Origin: Anaerobacillus alkaliphilus
Lineage (GTDB): Bacteria > Bacillota > Bacilli > Bacillales > Anaerobacillaceae
Direction: 5' to 3'
NCBI RefSeq assembly: GCF_004116265.1
Contig: NZ_QOUX01000039.1
Span: 124,001-188,000 of the forward strand
DNA: 64,000 bases
In this document: positions 27,943 to 36,424 of the stretch, one piece after another
Position numbering within the stretch: the first letter of the stretch is position 1
Layout: every line of letters starts with the position of its first letter
The notes under the pieces: model-generated
What the model was told of the DNA's origin: nothing
Database searches by the model: none
What the model saw: the letters and a program-made list of their open reading frames with translations, nothing else
Made by a program: the position numbers and the translations under genes

Positions 27943-28656
27943 ATGAATAGTGATATAGACCCACTATATGATAAAACAACAAAATGCTTACTATGCGATC
28001 ATAAATTTCATACAAAGAAGGTTCGTTCAAGGTTTTCTCTAGCACGTAGTATGGAGACTGATTTCTTTACGGAGTATATCCATGATACAAATGGGAAAAA
28101 TATAAATCCTTTGCTATATTATGTAAACGTCTGTCCGTCATGTGGATATTCTTATTCAGATGAGGCGAATACTTATTTTCTAAGTGGAACGAAAGAAGCA
28201 ATTATGGAGAAGATTACAACACACTGGAAGGGTCAAGATTACTTTTGTGATGTTCGAAATAAAAAAGTAGCAATTGATTCTTATAAATTAGCAATTCTAG
28301 CAGGGAGTATTAAAAAGGAACGCCCTATTGTAATGGCGGGTTTACATATGAGGTTGTCATGGATCTATCGTACGCTTGAAATGACAGAGGAAGAAACACG
28401 GTTCAAAGGATATGCCTTAGAGCAGTATGAGAAGTCATATTTTCAAGGAGATTTTCAAAATTCATCAATGTCTGCAATTCGTCTAAGCTATTTAATTGGT
28501 GAATTACACCGTCAGTTTGGAAATTTTCAAAAGGCCAGTCAGTTCTTTTCAAAGATTATACATATCAAACAGCCGATGAAAGACCGACTATTCATTGAAC
28601 TGGCAAGAGACCAGTGGTATGATATGGCAAAAGTAAACAGAGCAAAAAAAGTGTAA
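27943..28656 (+). CDS. DUF2225 zinc-ribbon/TPR-like protein
   Basis: 237 residues. Two CxxC pairs (CLLCDHKF and CPSCGYSYSDE) form a zinc-ribbon-like N terminus; the rest is helical with a TPR-like look (RLSYLIGELHRQFGNFQKASQFFSKII). It matches the DUF2225 family of Firmicutes and spirochaetes. Function is unknown. GGAGG site before ATG; the small helical gene at 28674 follows in the same direction after 17 bp and shares a terminator. Confidence 0.85.
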   Translation: MNSDIDPLYDKTTKCLLCDHKFHTKKVRSRFSLARSMETDFFTEYIHDTNGKNINPLLYYVNVCPSCGYSYSDEANTYFLSGTKEAIMEKITTHWKGQDYFCDVRNKKVAIDSYKLAILAGSIKKERPIVMAGLHMRLSWIYRTLEMTEEETRFKGYALEQYEKSYFQGDFQNSSMSAIRLSYLIGELHRQFGNFQKASQFFSKIIHIKQPMKDRLFIELARDQWYDMAKVNRAKKV

Positions 28657-28673
28657 CAAGACACGGAGGCTAT

Positions 28674-28940
28674 ATGAATTTATCGGAATTTGTGCAAGTG
28701 GCTACTAAGAACATTGTTCAATTTAATCCACATAACATGGATCATCTAAAGGAATTAACTAGATTAGCGATTGATCAATTTCAACTAAAGAGTATTGTTA
28801 AAAAAGAAGAAGGTTCTGAATACTTATATTTAGCTTCAATGGCAGAGGAAAATATTCTTGCCAAAATTTTAGAACTAGCTAGCGGTAAAGAAATTAGCCT
28901 AGAAGCCATCTATAACAGTCAAATCATTAGAAAACATTAG
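28674..28940 (+). CDS. Small helical protein, unrecognised
   Basis: 88 residues, no signal peptide or membrane segment, no cysteines. Predicted as mostly helical (DHLKELTRLAIDQFQLKSIV, EENILAKILELASG). I do not recognise a family. A strong GGAGG site and close coupling to the DUF2225 gene upstream, with a shared terminator, support it as a real gene. Confidence 0.65.
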   Translation: MNLSEFVQVATKNIVQFNPHNMDHLKELTRLAIDQFQLKSIVKKEEGSEYLYLASMAEENILAKILELASGKEISLEAIYNSQIIRKH

Positions 28941-28979
28941 GAAACCGAGTGCGAACAAAATCGTTCTCGGTTTCTTTTT
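28941..28979 (+). terminator. Terminator
   Basis: GAAACCGAG (28941-28949) pairs with CTCGGTTTC (28966-28974), then TTTTTA. Confidence 0.85.
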
Positions 28980-29088
28980 AGTAGAGAAAAAGCGATTCTA
29001 ATTTGAGGAATATATGTGGTATACATTATAAAAGATTAGTAACTATAATAGATTAATACGAAAAAAGATTAGATGGAGTTTATATGAA

Positions 29089-29697
29089 ATGAATGAACAG
29101 TACTATGAGAAGTTATTAAATATTAATACAAGCGCAGAAGCTAGTCGTGTGCAAAAATCGTTTCATTATCATCGCTATGAGCCCACTCCTTATAGTGCAC
29201 TTGAGGTTTTATTTCGAGAGTACGAATTAAACAGTAGTGACCGGATCGTAGATTTTGGTTGTGGAAAAGGTCGATTGAACTTTTTAATTAAACGTTTATT
29301 TAATTCTTCGGTGGTCGGGGTTGAAATGAATGAGCTATTTTACAAAGCGGCCCTTGAAAATCGCCGTAGTTACTTAGAAAAAGACAAGCAAGCCGGGGAG
29401 AAGATCCAATTTTATTGCGGTCTAGCAGAAGAATATATAGTGAACCCCTTAGATAATTGTTTTTATTTCTTCAATCCTTTTTCAATCCAGGTATTTATCA
29501 AAGTAATCAATAATATTCTTACTTCTGTTGAGGAAACAAGCCGAACAGTGGAAATTGTCTTATATTATCCTTCGGAGGATTATATTTATTATTTGGAGAA
29601 CTATACATCATTTGTTTTGAAAAAAGAGGTGAGGTTAGAAGAGTTGTATGAGCAAAACCCAAATGAGAGATTTTTAATTTATCACCTAACATACTAA
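29089..29697 (+). CDS. Class I SAM-dependent methyltransferase
   Basis: 202 residues. The SAM-binding motif I is IVDFGCGKGRLNF, with motif II acidic residue in VVGVEMN and a later FYFFNPFS motif IV. The substrate cannot be told; the NPF instead of NPPY motif argues against an N6-adenine or RsmC-type target. ATG at 29089 (a second at 29093 is out of frame), with a GGAG about ten bases upstream. Ends at a terminator shared with the SGNH esterase gene. Confidence 0.85.
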   Translation: MNEQYYEKLLNINTSAEASRVQKSFHYHRYEPTPYSALEVLFREYELNSSDRIVDFGCGKGRLNFLIKRLFNSSVVGVEMNELFYKAALENRRSYLEKDKQAGEKIQFYCGLAEEYIVNPLDNCFYFFNPFSIQVFIKVINNILTSVEETSRTVEIVLYYPSEDYIYYLENYTSFVLKKEVRLEELYEQNPNERFLIYHLTY

Positions 29698-29698
29698 A

Positions 29699-29729
29699 AA
29701 ACACAAGGCTCATATTGAACCTTGTGTTT
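29699..29729. terminator. Bidirectional terminator
   Basis: AAACACAAGG (29699-29708) pairs with CCTTGTGTTT (29720-29729), between convergent genes. Confidence 0.85.
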
Positions 29730-29734
29730 GCTAT

Positions 29735-31003
29735 TTACTGCATGCTTAAAGCTAATATTCGGGAAGCAATGACAGCAAATTGTGCTCTTGTAATTTCTCC
29801 TGCAGGTTGATAGCTACCGTTAGAGAAGCCACGGATTAGGCCGTTTGAGGCTACGACTTGAATGTGGTCATAGGCCCAGTGGTTTGAGGCGACGTCTGTA
29901 AATGGTACATTGCCTTGTTTTTCTAAGTGAAATGCTAGTGCGAGAACTTTTGCTGCTTGAGCACGAGTTAGAGGCGCATTCGGATGGAACATCTCGCCAT
30001 TACTAAACACTCCTACATCAGTTAAGGCCGCAATCGCCATATATGCTGGATGTTCAGCAGGAACGTCTTTAAAATCTGGTGCTTTTGGAACATCTTGTTT
30101 CATAGGTACAAATTTGACTAAAGCCATAGCTGCTTCTGCACGGGTAAGAGCTTGGTTTGGATAAACGAAACCATCTTCAGAAGGAACTAACAGGCCGTTT
30201 TGAACGGCTCCATATAATGCTGTAGCTGCCCAATGATTTTCAGGGACATCAGCTAGCGTAAACTTAGGAGCGTTAAATACTTTTAAAAACTGCTCAGCCA
30301 TTGATTTATAACCGTCTTCAGATGGGTGGATATCAACTGGATTAGGCAAGTAAAGCTTACCTTTATCACCAAAATCAATGTCAATATATGTAGCACCTGT
30401 TTGTTGGACTGCTAATTTAATCGTAGTATTTAAAGCGTTTGTAGCTTCAGCTAACATTTTTTGTAGAGTGCCCTCAGCATGTGGAAACGCAAATGGATAT
30501 CCAAACACATAGACATCAGCTTCTGGTGAGATTGTTTTAATACCAACTACGATTTGTGCAAGCTGCTTCCCCATTTCTTCCAAGGCGGCTGGGACTTTTG
30601 TAAAATCTACATTCACATTTCCCGTTGCCTTATCTATGGAAACTAAATTAAGAACATCGTTCCCACCAATTGATAGTGTCACAAAGTTGGAGTTTTTTAT
30701 AGCAGCCATTACTTTTTCATCCTTGAGTTGTAACAAGACATCGGTTGTCTTCGCTCCATTCTTGGCAAAATCCTTTGTGTAAGAAGCGAGTTTCCCTTGA
30801 GCCTCTAAATATCCTGCAATCACATCGTTATAGCCTTTCCCCGCTGATAAATCATAAAGAGTTCCTGCTGCATAAGAGTCTCCTAAAGCAACAAAATGGA
30901 TGTTCTTTTCAGTGTCTGTGGCATGAACTGATAAAGCTAGAGTAGACCACAGCAAAAGTACAGTTAGTAATACAGATAATCGTTTAAACAGTGTTCGATT
31001 CAT
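29735..31003 (-). CDS. SLH-anchored SGNH/GDSL esterase-lipase
   Basis: 422 residues. Signal peptide (about 1-29, ending VHA), then an SGNH hydrolase: GDSYAAG (catalytic Ser), SIGGNDV (Asn), and DIHPSEDGY (Asp/His). Three SLH domains follow (about 245-422: LADVPENHWAATALYGAVQ, FKDVPAEHPAYMAIAALT, FTDVASNHWAYDHIQVVA). Exported and held on the cell wall, it should hydrolyse esters or lipids, possibly acetyl groups on cell-wall polymer. Start: ATG at 31003 has GGAGGG (31009-31014). The frame continues to 31108, but that prefix has no ribosome site and would spoil the signal peptide. Confidence 0.92.
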   Translation of the reverse strand: MNRTLFKRLSVLLTVLLLWSTLALSVHATDTEKNIHFVALGDSYAAGTLYDLSAGKGYNDVIAGYLEAQGKLASYTKDFAKNGAKTTDVLLQLKDEKVMAAIKNSNFVTLSIGGNDVLNLVSIDKATGNVNVDFTKVPAALEEMGKQLAQIVVGIKTISPEADVYVFGYPFAFPHAEGTLQKMLAEATNALNTTIKLAVQQTGATYIDIDFGDKGKLYLPNPVDIHPSEDGYKSMAEQFLKVFNAPKFTLADVPENHWAATALYGAVQNGLLVPSEDGFVYPNQALTRAEAAMALVKFVPMKQDVPKAPDFKDVPAEHPAYMAIAALTDVGVFSNGEMFHPNAPLTRAQAAKVLALAFHLEKQGNVPFTDVASNHWAYDHIQVVASNGLIRGFSNGSYQPAGEITRAQFAVIASRILALSMQ

Positions 31004-31101
31004 TTTATCCCTCCAAAAAATTGAATAGCTACACCATAAAAATATGTCTGCAATTACAATACATTCCATAGTGAACAAAATAATTATGTCTAGTGTCCTA
31101 T

Positions 31102-31166
31102 ATGACAAATGTCATGCAACTGTATGACGTTTATGCCTTATAGAAATCAAGAATATTTTCTATACT
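31102..31166 (+). promoter_or_regulatory. Candidate DesR operator and des promoter
   Basis: Perfect palindrome ATGACAAATGTCAT (31102-31115) followed by a second half-like element TGTATGACG (31121-31129), then a -10 TATACT (31161-31166) without a good -35. With a start near 31173, the sites fall at about -71 to -44, matching where DesR-P is known to bind upstream of B. subtilis des. The weak -35 fits an activator-dependent promoter. Confidence 0.65.
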
Positions 31167-31219
31167 AAAGACAGTGAATATATTGTTTATTAGTGTTTAA
31201 TTGAAGGGAGTTTTAGAAA

Positions 31220-32260
31220 ATGAGTGTAGCGAAAATAACAGAACTTAAAAAAGAAATGGCTCCATATGAAAAAATCGATATAAAAGCTAGTATCATTCAA
31301 ATACTAAATACACTTGGACCGTTGGTATTATTGTGGGTCGGAGCATATTTAAGCCTATCTGTGTCTTACTGGCTTACATTACCACTTGCTATTTTAGCAG
31401 CAGGTTTTATGGTTCGAACGTTCATTTTATTCCATGATTGTTGTCATCAATCGTTTTTCAAAAGTAGAAAAGCGAATGATATCTTAGGAACAATTACCGG
31501 AGTTTTAACACTTGTACCGTATCAACAATGGAAGCATACGCACACTGTTCATCATGCAACGAGTGGAAACTTAGATAAACGTGGTACTGGTGACATGTGG
31601 GTACTTACGGTTGAAGAGTACAAGGCTGCTTCGCTATGGAAGAAAATTTCTTATCGCGTTTATCGTAATCCATTTGTCATGCTGATCATTGGACCAGTTG
31701 CTATTTTCTTATTGGAATATCGCTTTAACCGTAAAGGTGCGAAAAGGAAAGAAAGAATTAATACGTATGTAACAAATGTATCCATCGTTGCCCTTTATTC
31801 AATTATGTGTTGGTTAGTTGGCTGGCAAGCATTTGTAATGATCCAAGGGCCGATCTTTTTTGTAGCTGGGTTACTTGGGATTTGGTTATTTTATGTACAG
31901 CATCAGTTTGAAGATTCTTACTTTGAAAATGAAGAAGAATGGACGTATATCCAAGCTGCTGTTGAAGGGAGTTCTTATTACAAACTTCCAAAGGTATTGC
32001 AGTGGATTACTGGGAATATTGGGTTTCACCATGTGCATCACTTAAGCCCAAGAGTGCCTAATTATAATTTAGAAAAAGCCCATAATGCTTCAGAGGATTT
32101 AAAAAAGGCAACAACTGTTACGATTAGTACAAGTTTTAAATCATTGAATTACCGTTTATGGGATGAGAAAAATAAGAAATTCATTCATTTCAAAGAGCTT
32201 AAGAATTATGTAAATGAGCCAACCAAAAAAACGGTAGAACTTGCGAGAAAAGTTAATTAG
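31220..32260 (+). CDS. des: Acyl-lipid fatty acid desaturase Des
   Basis: 346 residues with four to six hydrophobic segments and the three histidine boxes of membrane di-iron desaturases: HDCCH at 72-76, HTHTVHH at 106-112 and HHVHH late in the chain (near GFHHVHHLSP). It introduces a double bond into membrane acyl chains using O2 and reduced ferredoxin or flavodoxin, raising fluidity in the cold. The neighbours are desK and desR, giving the classic cold-induced circuit. Delta-5 position is inferred from the B. subtilis homologue. AAGGGAG site before ATG. Confidence 0.95.
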   Translation: MSVAKITELKKEMAPYEKIDIKASIIQILNTLGPLVLLWVGAYLSLSVSYWLTLPLAILAAGFMVRTFILFHDCCHQSFFKSRKANDILGTITGVLTLVPYQQWKHTHTVHHATSGNLDKRGTGDMWVLTVEEYKAASLWKKISYRVYRNPFVMLIIGPVAIFLLEYRFNRKGAKRKERINTYVTNVSIVALYSIMCWLVGWQAFVMIQGPIFFVAGLLGIWLFYVQHQFEDSYFENEEEWTYIQAAVEGSSYYKLPKVLQWITGNIGFHHVHHLSPRVPNYNLEKAHNASEDLKKATTVTISTSFKSLNYRLWDEKNKKFIHFKELKNYVNEPTKKTVELARKVN

Positions 32261-32307
32261 TCATATTATGGTAATATAATGGTATTGGTAAGAAGGGGAG
32301 AAAAAAC

Positions 32308-33441
32308 ATGAAAAAATGGAATCAGAAGGTTCGGAAAAACACAGGTCTTAGCCCCTATGTTTGGATCGTGTTTTACATTCTCCCTTTTTATTTTATTTTC
32401 CAAGCTTCATCTACACCTCAAATAGTGTCTGGAATCATTATGATTGCCGGGTTCCTGATATGTTACGTGCTATCCTTTACATCTAGAGGATGGCTTATCT
32501 ATTTGGGGACGGGTATTCAAATAGCCATTTCGACAACGATGAGTTTGTTGTTTGGCTATATTTATTTCTTTTTATTTTTAGCGTTTTTTATAGGGAATTT
32601 GAAAAATAAAGTGGCCTTTATCATTTTTTATATTATTTTACTTATTAGTACCTTTGGTAGTATCTACTATGGGTTTGTTACAGTTCATTACCGAGAGCTA
32701 ATTACACAACTACCGTTTGTTGTTCTAAGTGTTATTGCTGTCATACTCCTTCCTGTGAGTACGTATGATAGAAATAAAGAGGACGAACTTCAAGGTCAGT
32801 TGGAGGATGCGAATAAACGAATTTCTGAATTAGTAAAGCTTGAGGAACGTCAGCGTATTTCCCGTGATTTACATGACACGCTCGGACAAAAGCTGTCACT
32901 AATTGGCTTGAAAAGCGACCTAGCTAGCAAGTTAATTAATAAAAATCCGGCACAAGCTCGCTTGGAAATAAAAGATGTGCAAATAACAGCTCGAATTGCT
33001 TTAAAAGAAGTTCGTGAACTAGTCACGCAAATGCGTGGTACTAAGCTTGAGGATGAAGTGTTTCGAGTCGAACAAATCTTGAAAGCAGCGGGAATAGATT
33101 TTAACCTTGAAGGAAGTCCAAGGCTAACAAACACATCATTAATTGCTGAAAACGTTGTAAGTATGTGCTTAAAAGAAGCGGTAAACAATGTCGTCAAACA
33201 TAGCAACGCTAAAATGTGTTCATTAATTATTGAGCAACTAAAGACAGAACTATTGGTAAAAGTAAAAGACAATGGGGTTGGAATTGGTAATTCACTGCAA
33301 AATATGAGTGGAAATGGTTTGCAAGGAATGAAAGAGCGGCTTGAATTCGTTAATGGAAGCCTAGAAATTGCATCTGTACAAGGGACTACTCTTATTATTA
33401 AAGTACCAAATGCATACAAACAAACGGAAGAGGAGGTGTAG
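32308..33441 (+). CDS. desK: Thermosensor histidine kinase DesK
   Basis: 377 residues: about five transmembrane segments (14-150), a coiled coil (about 156-180) carrying the signal, phospho-acceptor His189 in RISRDLHDTLGQKL, DHp helices, and HATPase domain (EAVNNVVKHSNAK, DNGVGIG). His188 is the equivalent in B. subtilis. In the cold, membrane thickening favours kinase over phosphatase activity toward DesR. It begins 47 bp after des and ends 3 bp before desR, one operon. The DLHD motif includes the phosphatase-competent residues of this family. Confidence 0.95.
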   Translation: MKKWNQKVRKNTGLSPYVWIVFYILPFYFIFQASSTPQIVSGIIMIAGFLICYVLSFTSRGWLIYLGTGIQIAISTTMSLLFGYIYFFLFLAFFIGNLKNKVAFIIFYIILLISTFGSIYYGFVTVHYRELITQLPFVVLSVIAVILLPVSTYDRNKEDELQGQLEDANKRISELVKLEERQRISRDLHDTLGQKLSLIGLKSDLASKLINKNPAQARLEIKDVQITARIALKEVRELVTQMRGTKLEDEVFRVEQILKAAGIDFNLEGSPRLTNTSLIAENVVSMCLKEAVNNVVKHSNAKMCSLIIEQLKTELLVKVKDNGVGIGNSLQNMSGNGLQGMKERLEFVNGSLEIASVQGTTLIIKVPNAYKQTEEEV

Positions 33442-33444
33442 CTT

Positions 33445-34044
33445 ATGATTCGAATTGTCATTGCCGAGGATCAAAAAATGTTACTAGGAGCTCTTGCAGC
33501 TTTACTAGATCTTGAAGAGGATATGACTGTTGTCGGTAGAGCAGGCAATGGGGAAGAAGCAGTCAAATTAGTTCACCAACTCAAACCGGATGTATGTATC
33601 ATGGACATTGAAATGCCTGCAAGAACGGGCTTAGAAGCAGCTGAAGAACTAAAGGGATTTGGTTGCAAAGTGATTATACTAACTACTTTTGCGCGCCCAG
33701 GTTATTTCGAACGAGCACTAAAGGCAGGTGTAAATGGCTACATGCTAAAAGATAGCCCGAGTGATGACCTGGCGAGTGCCATTCGCAGTGTAATGGATGG
33801 AAAACGAATTTATGCTTCGGAATTAGTAGATGAAGTATATAGTGAAGAAAATCCACTAACCGAGCGGGAAAGCGAAGTCCTTTTGTTAATGTCAGAAGGA
33901 AAGAGCACAAAAGAAATTGCTAATACGCTTTTTATTACAACTGGAACCGTTAGAAACTATATATCTTCTATTCTAGATAAACTAGATGTGAGTAACCGAA
34001 TAGAAGCTATTACCCGATTTAAAGATAAGGGATGGTTCAAATGA
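33445..34044 (+). CDS. desR: Response regulator DesR
   Basis: 199 residues: receiver with Asp54 (CIMDIEMPARTG) and a LuxR-type HTH (LTERESEVLLLMSEGKSTKEIAN). The phosphorylated form activates des. The candidate operator is upstream of des at 31102. ATG follows GAGGTG. Confidence 0.94.
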   Translation: MIRIVIAEDQKMLLGALAALLDLEEDMTVVGRAGNGEEAVKLVHQLKPDVCIMDIEMPARTGLEAAEELKGFGCKVIILTTFARPGYFERALKAGVNGYMLKDSPSDDLASAIRSVMDGKRIYASELVDEVYSEENPLTERESEVLLLMSEGKSTKEIANTLFITTGTVRNYISSILDKLDVSNRIEAITRFKDKGWFK

Positions 34045-34052
34045 AAGAAACG

Positions 34053-34087
34053 ACAAACCACTTCATAGGAAGAGGTTTGTTTTTTTG
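34053..34087 (+). terminator. desR terminator
   Basis: ACAAACC (34053-34059) with an inner CTTC/GAAG pairs with GGTTTGT (34074-34080), then a seven-T run. Confidence 0.85.
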
Positions 34088-34108
34088 TAATTATGATAGT
34101 TTGTTAAT

Positions 34109-34148
34109 ATATGTAATAAAACCATCTAAAGATGGTTTTATTACATAT
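34109..34148. terminator. Perfect 18-bp hairpin, probable second terminator
   Basis: ATATGTAATAAAACCATC (34109-34126) and GATGGTTTTATTACATAT (34131-34148) are exact complements around a TAAA loop. It sits between two other terminators. Lacking a clean T-run, it may be an element tip or transcript stabiliser. Confidence 0.5.
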
Positions 34149-34174
34149 GCTGGAATATTATCTTCTTGAATTAT

Positions 34175-34208
34175 AAAAGGTACACGCTAGTCTAGGCGTG
34201 TACCTTTT
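34175..34208. terminator. Bidirectional terminator
   Basis: 13-bp perfect stem AAAAGGTACACGC (34175-34187, give or take) with GCGTGTACCTTTT (34196-34208), serving the minus-strand gene that follows. Confidence 0.85.
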
Positions 34209-34215
34209 GTGATTT

Positions 34216-34680
34216 TTAATTTTCACTTTGAGTGCGTTCTTTGCCTTTTTCAGTAACGGCAAAGCCACGAGTCAGTGTTTTAATTTGTTCAACCTTACGG
34301 AAACGGAGGGCTGACCAATCTTCGTCGACTGCAATTTGTCGGACAGGTTCATAACCTTCCTCAGCAAGTAGGGTAGCAACTGTATCACGGCTACAGTCAG
34401 ATCCTTTAATGGTTTTTGATGATTTTTTTGGATAACAAAGCCAGAGTAAACCATCTTCTTTCACCACAGCCGCAGCCTGTTTTCCAAACGTTCTAATTTC
34501 TTCGTTTGAGGTGCCAAATACTTGAACAAAGTGATATGTATCAAGAGTAGCTTCTCTGTGAACTTCTCCAAGAAAAGTGGTGCTGACCTCCTCGTAAGAT
34601 TTAGGTGCGTTTAGGATTAAAACCGCTTGTCCTTGATCTTTGAACTGCAACTTTTTAACAACTGAATGTAGTTCATTCAT
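34216..34680 (-). CDS. DUF3052-like protein
   Basis: 154 residues, cytosolic. The pattern LLWLCYPKKSSK ... RDTVATLLAEEGYEPVRQIAVDEDWSALRFRK (positions about 75-130) is the core of DUF3052-like proteins, whose role is unknown. ATG at 34680 has AAAGGAC upstream; the frame runs six codons further to an ATG at 34698 that overlaps the ribosome site, so it is rejected. The tail is basic. It is a single gene, divergent from the TRAP operon. Confidence 0.6.
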   Translation of the reverse strand: MNELHSVVKKLQFKDQGQAVLILNAPKSYEEVSTTFLGEVHREATLDTYHFVQVFGTSNEEIRTFGKQAAAVVKEDGLLWLCYPKKSSKTIKGSDCSRDTVATLLAEEGYEPVRQIAVDEDWSALRFRKVEQIKTLTRGFAVTEKGKERTQSEN

Positions 34681-34780
34681 TACCAACAGTCCTTTCATTA
34701 GCTATTAAACCTACTATACATAATTTACTACTAGTGACACAAGTGAGATTGTAAGAGCGGTTTTCCAAAGTCTCGAACCT

Positions 34781-34794
34781 CAAGAACGTTTTCA
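34781..34794 (-). promoter_or_regulatory. Candidate cre (CcpA) site
   Basis: The complement reads TGAAAACGTTCTTG, which agrees with TGWAANCGNTNWCA except at the last two positions. It lies about 120 bp before the TRAP transporter gene. Weak but plausible catabolite control. Confidence 0.35.
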
Positions 34795-34911
34795 AAACAT
34801 CTATTATTTTCTCCCTCTAGTAAAAAAGAATTATATTTTTCATTTTGCCACATATAATTTACCAACTTGGTTAATTCCGAGAAAGTATATTAAAAAGTAG
34901 GGGGTAATACT

Positions 34912-35874
34912 TTGAAAAGGTATAGTTTATTGTTGGTATTGCTATTGGCAGTTGGAATGGTACTAGCTGCATGTGGCTCTTCAAATTCAGGTAGTGATGG
35001 TGAGTGGGTAAGTGATGTAACCATCTTAACAGGTGGAGAGCAGGGGGTATATTTCCCGCTTGGTGGTGCTATGGCACGTATCATCAGTGAAAATGTTGAT
35101 GGAGTTACAGCTACTGGAGTAGTCAGTGGTGCGTCGGTTGTAAACAGTAATGACATTAATGATGGGAAAGCAGAATTAGGTTTAGTGCAAAATGATATTG
35201 CTTTTTACGCACACGAAGGTTCAGCGATGTTTACGGAAGTAACGAATAACTTTTACGGAGTAGCAACACTGTATCCGGAGGTTGTTCAAATCGTAACTTC
35301 AGCTGATAGTGGTATTGTAACAGTAGAAGATTTAAGAGGTAAACGTGTTGCTGTAGGTGACCAAGGTTCAGGTACTGAAGCAAATGCGAAACAAATCCTA
35401 GAAGTCCATGGAATTACCTATGATGACTTAAATATTGAGTTTATGAGTTTTGGTGACGCATCCGGTGGTATCCAAGATGGGAACATTGATGCAGCGTTTA
35501 TTACGGCTGGTACGCCAACGGGGGCAATCGAAGCTCTAAAAGCTAGTAGAGAAGTACGCATTGTTAGCATTAGCCCTGACAAGATTAAAGAACTAACGGA
35601 TAAATATCCATACTACACTCACTTTGATTTACCAAGCAGTGTTTATGGAACAAGTAGCGATGCTACAACTGTTGCGGTTCAAGCAATGATCATTGCGAGC
35701 AAATCTTTATCAGATGATCAAGTCTATGCAATGACAAAAGCGATTTTTGAGAACCTAGATGTAATAGAAGCAACTCATGCTCGTGGTAAGGATATTACTC
35801 TTGGGACGGCTTTGGATGGTATGTCAATTGAGCTTCACCCAGGAGCAAAACGTTATTTTGATGAAGCAAAGTAA
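34912..35874 (+). CDS. TAXI-family TRAP transporter solute-binding lipoprotein
   Basis: 320 residues. Lipoprotein signal with lipobox LAAC (Cys21), then a TAXI-type binding domain: TGGEQGVYFPLGGAMA near the start, VAVGDQGSGTEANAK and AAFITAGTPTGAIEAL. TAXI subunits capture organic acids or similar solutes outside the membrane and pass them to the TRAP permease. TTG start after AGGGGG. First gene of a three-gene operon with the DUF1850 protein and the fused permease. Confidence 0.92.
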   Translation: MKRYSLLLVLLLAVGMVLAACGSSNSGSDGEWVSDVTILTGGEQGVYFPLGGAMARIISENVDGVTATGVVSGASVVNSNDINDGKAELGLVQNDIAFYAHEGSAMFTEVTNNFYGVATLYPEVVQIVTSADSGIVTVEDLRGKRVAVGDQGSGTEANAKQILEVHGITYDDLNIEFMSFGDASGGIQDGNIDAAFITAGTPTGAIEALKASREVRIVSISPDKIKELTDKYPYYTHFDLPSSVYGTSSDATTVAVQAMIIASKSLSDDQVYAMTKAIFENLDVIEATHARGKDITLGTALDGMSIELHPGAKRYFDEAK

Positions 35875-35890
35875 GATAGGAGAAAGGGCA

Positions 35891-36424
35891 TTGCAAGTTT
35901 GCAATGTCCTTTTCAAACAAAAGAAACTAGTATTCGGTCTACTTTTCATATGTCTGTGTCTGTTTCTAGTATTGCTACCTCGTAATCATGAAGTATTAGT
36001 CATCGAAGAAGCTAAGACTGGAAACATTCTGTGGGCACATGAAATAAGCAGAGATGAATGGTTTCACCACCAATACATTCATTCTGTTGAAAAGTCACTA
36101 GTAATTGAAAAATTTAAGCTCGGCTATTCTGGAACGATTTTTGCAATGGAAAGCTGGACAAGGTCATTTGGCGCGGGATTGCCTTACGAACTAAAAGGAG
36201 ACCTCGAAATGAAGGATGGTTTTTATATCCTGAAAAACATCTATGATCCAATTGATGTTCTTCATATGCAACCTTCTCATTTACAGATGCATACGTTTCA
36301 TTTTCGTGAGACTGAAATCGTCCTATCCGAACCACCATTTTCAAGAACACACATTAAGTTTTATGTGAAAAATATGAGCTGGCCTGAGTTTATGTTAGTA
36401 AAGCGAAAGAAAGGAGCGGTGTGA
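35891..36424 (+). CDS. DUF1850 protein of the TAXI-TRAP operon
   Basis: 177 residues with one N-terminal membrane segment (about 12-30) and an exported domain (HSVEKSLVIEKFKL, SFGAGLPYE). DUF1850 genes are commonly found inside TAXI-TRAP operons; role unknown, perhaps assembly or solute handoff. I chose TTG at 35891, 8 bases after AGGAGAAAGGG. The frame is open back into the preceding gene (ATG at 35861), but that ATG lacks a site and overlaps the upstream gene. Its stop overlaps the next ATG (TGATG). Confidence 0.75.
   Translation: MQVCNVLFKQKKLVFGLLFICLCLFLVLLPRNHEVLVIEEAKTGNILWAHEISRDEWFHHQYIHSVEKSLVIEKFKLGYSGTIFAMESWTRSFGAGLPYELKGDLEMKDGFYILKNIYDPIDVLHMQPSHLQMHTFHFRETEIVLSEPPFSRTHIKFYVKNMSWPEFMLVKRKKGAV

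Noticed and set aside
29735-31108. Extended start of the SLH esterase at 31108
   Set aside because: It has no ribosome site, overlaps the des operator, and disrupts the signal peptide.
32850-33461. A 203-residue ORF antisense to desK
   Set aside because: It mirrors the codon pattern of desK and lacks a ribosome site; a shadow of the real gene.
34830-34911. A sigma-A promoter before the TRAP operon (TTGGTT ... TATATT)
   Set aside because: The spacing is only 13 bases, too short for a functional promoter.
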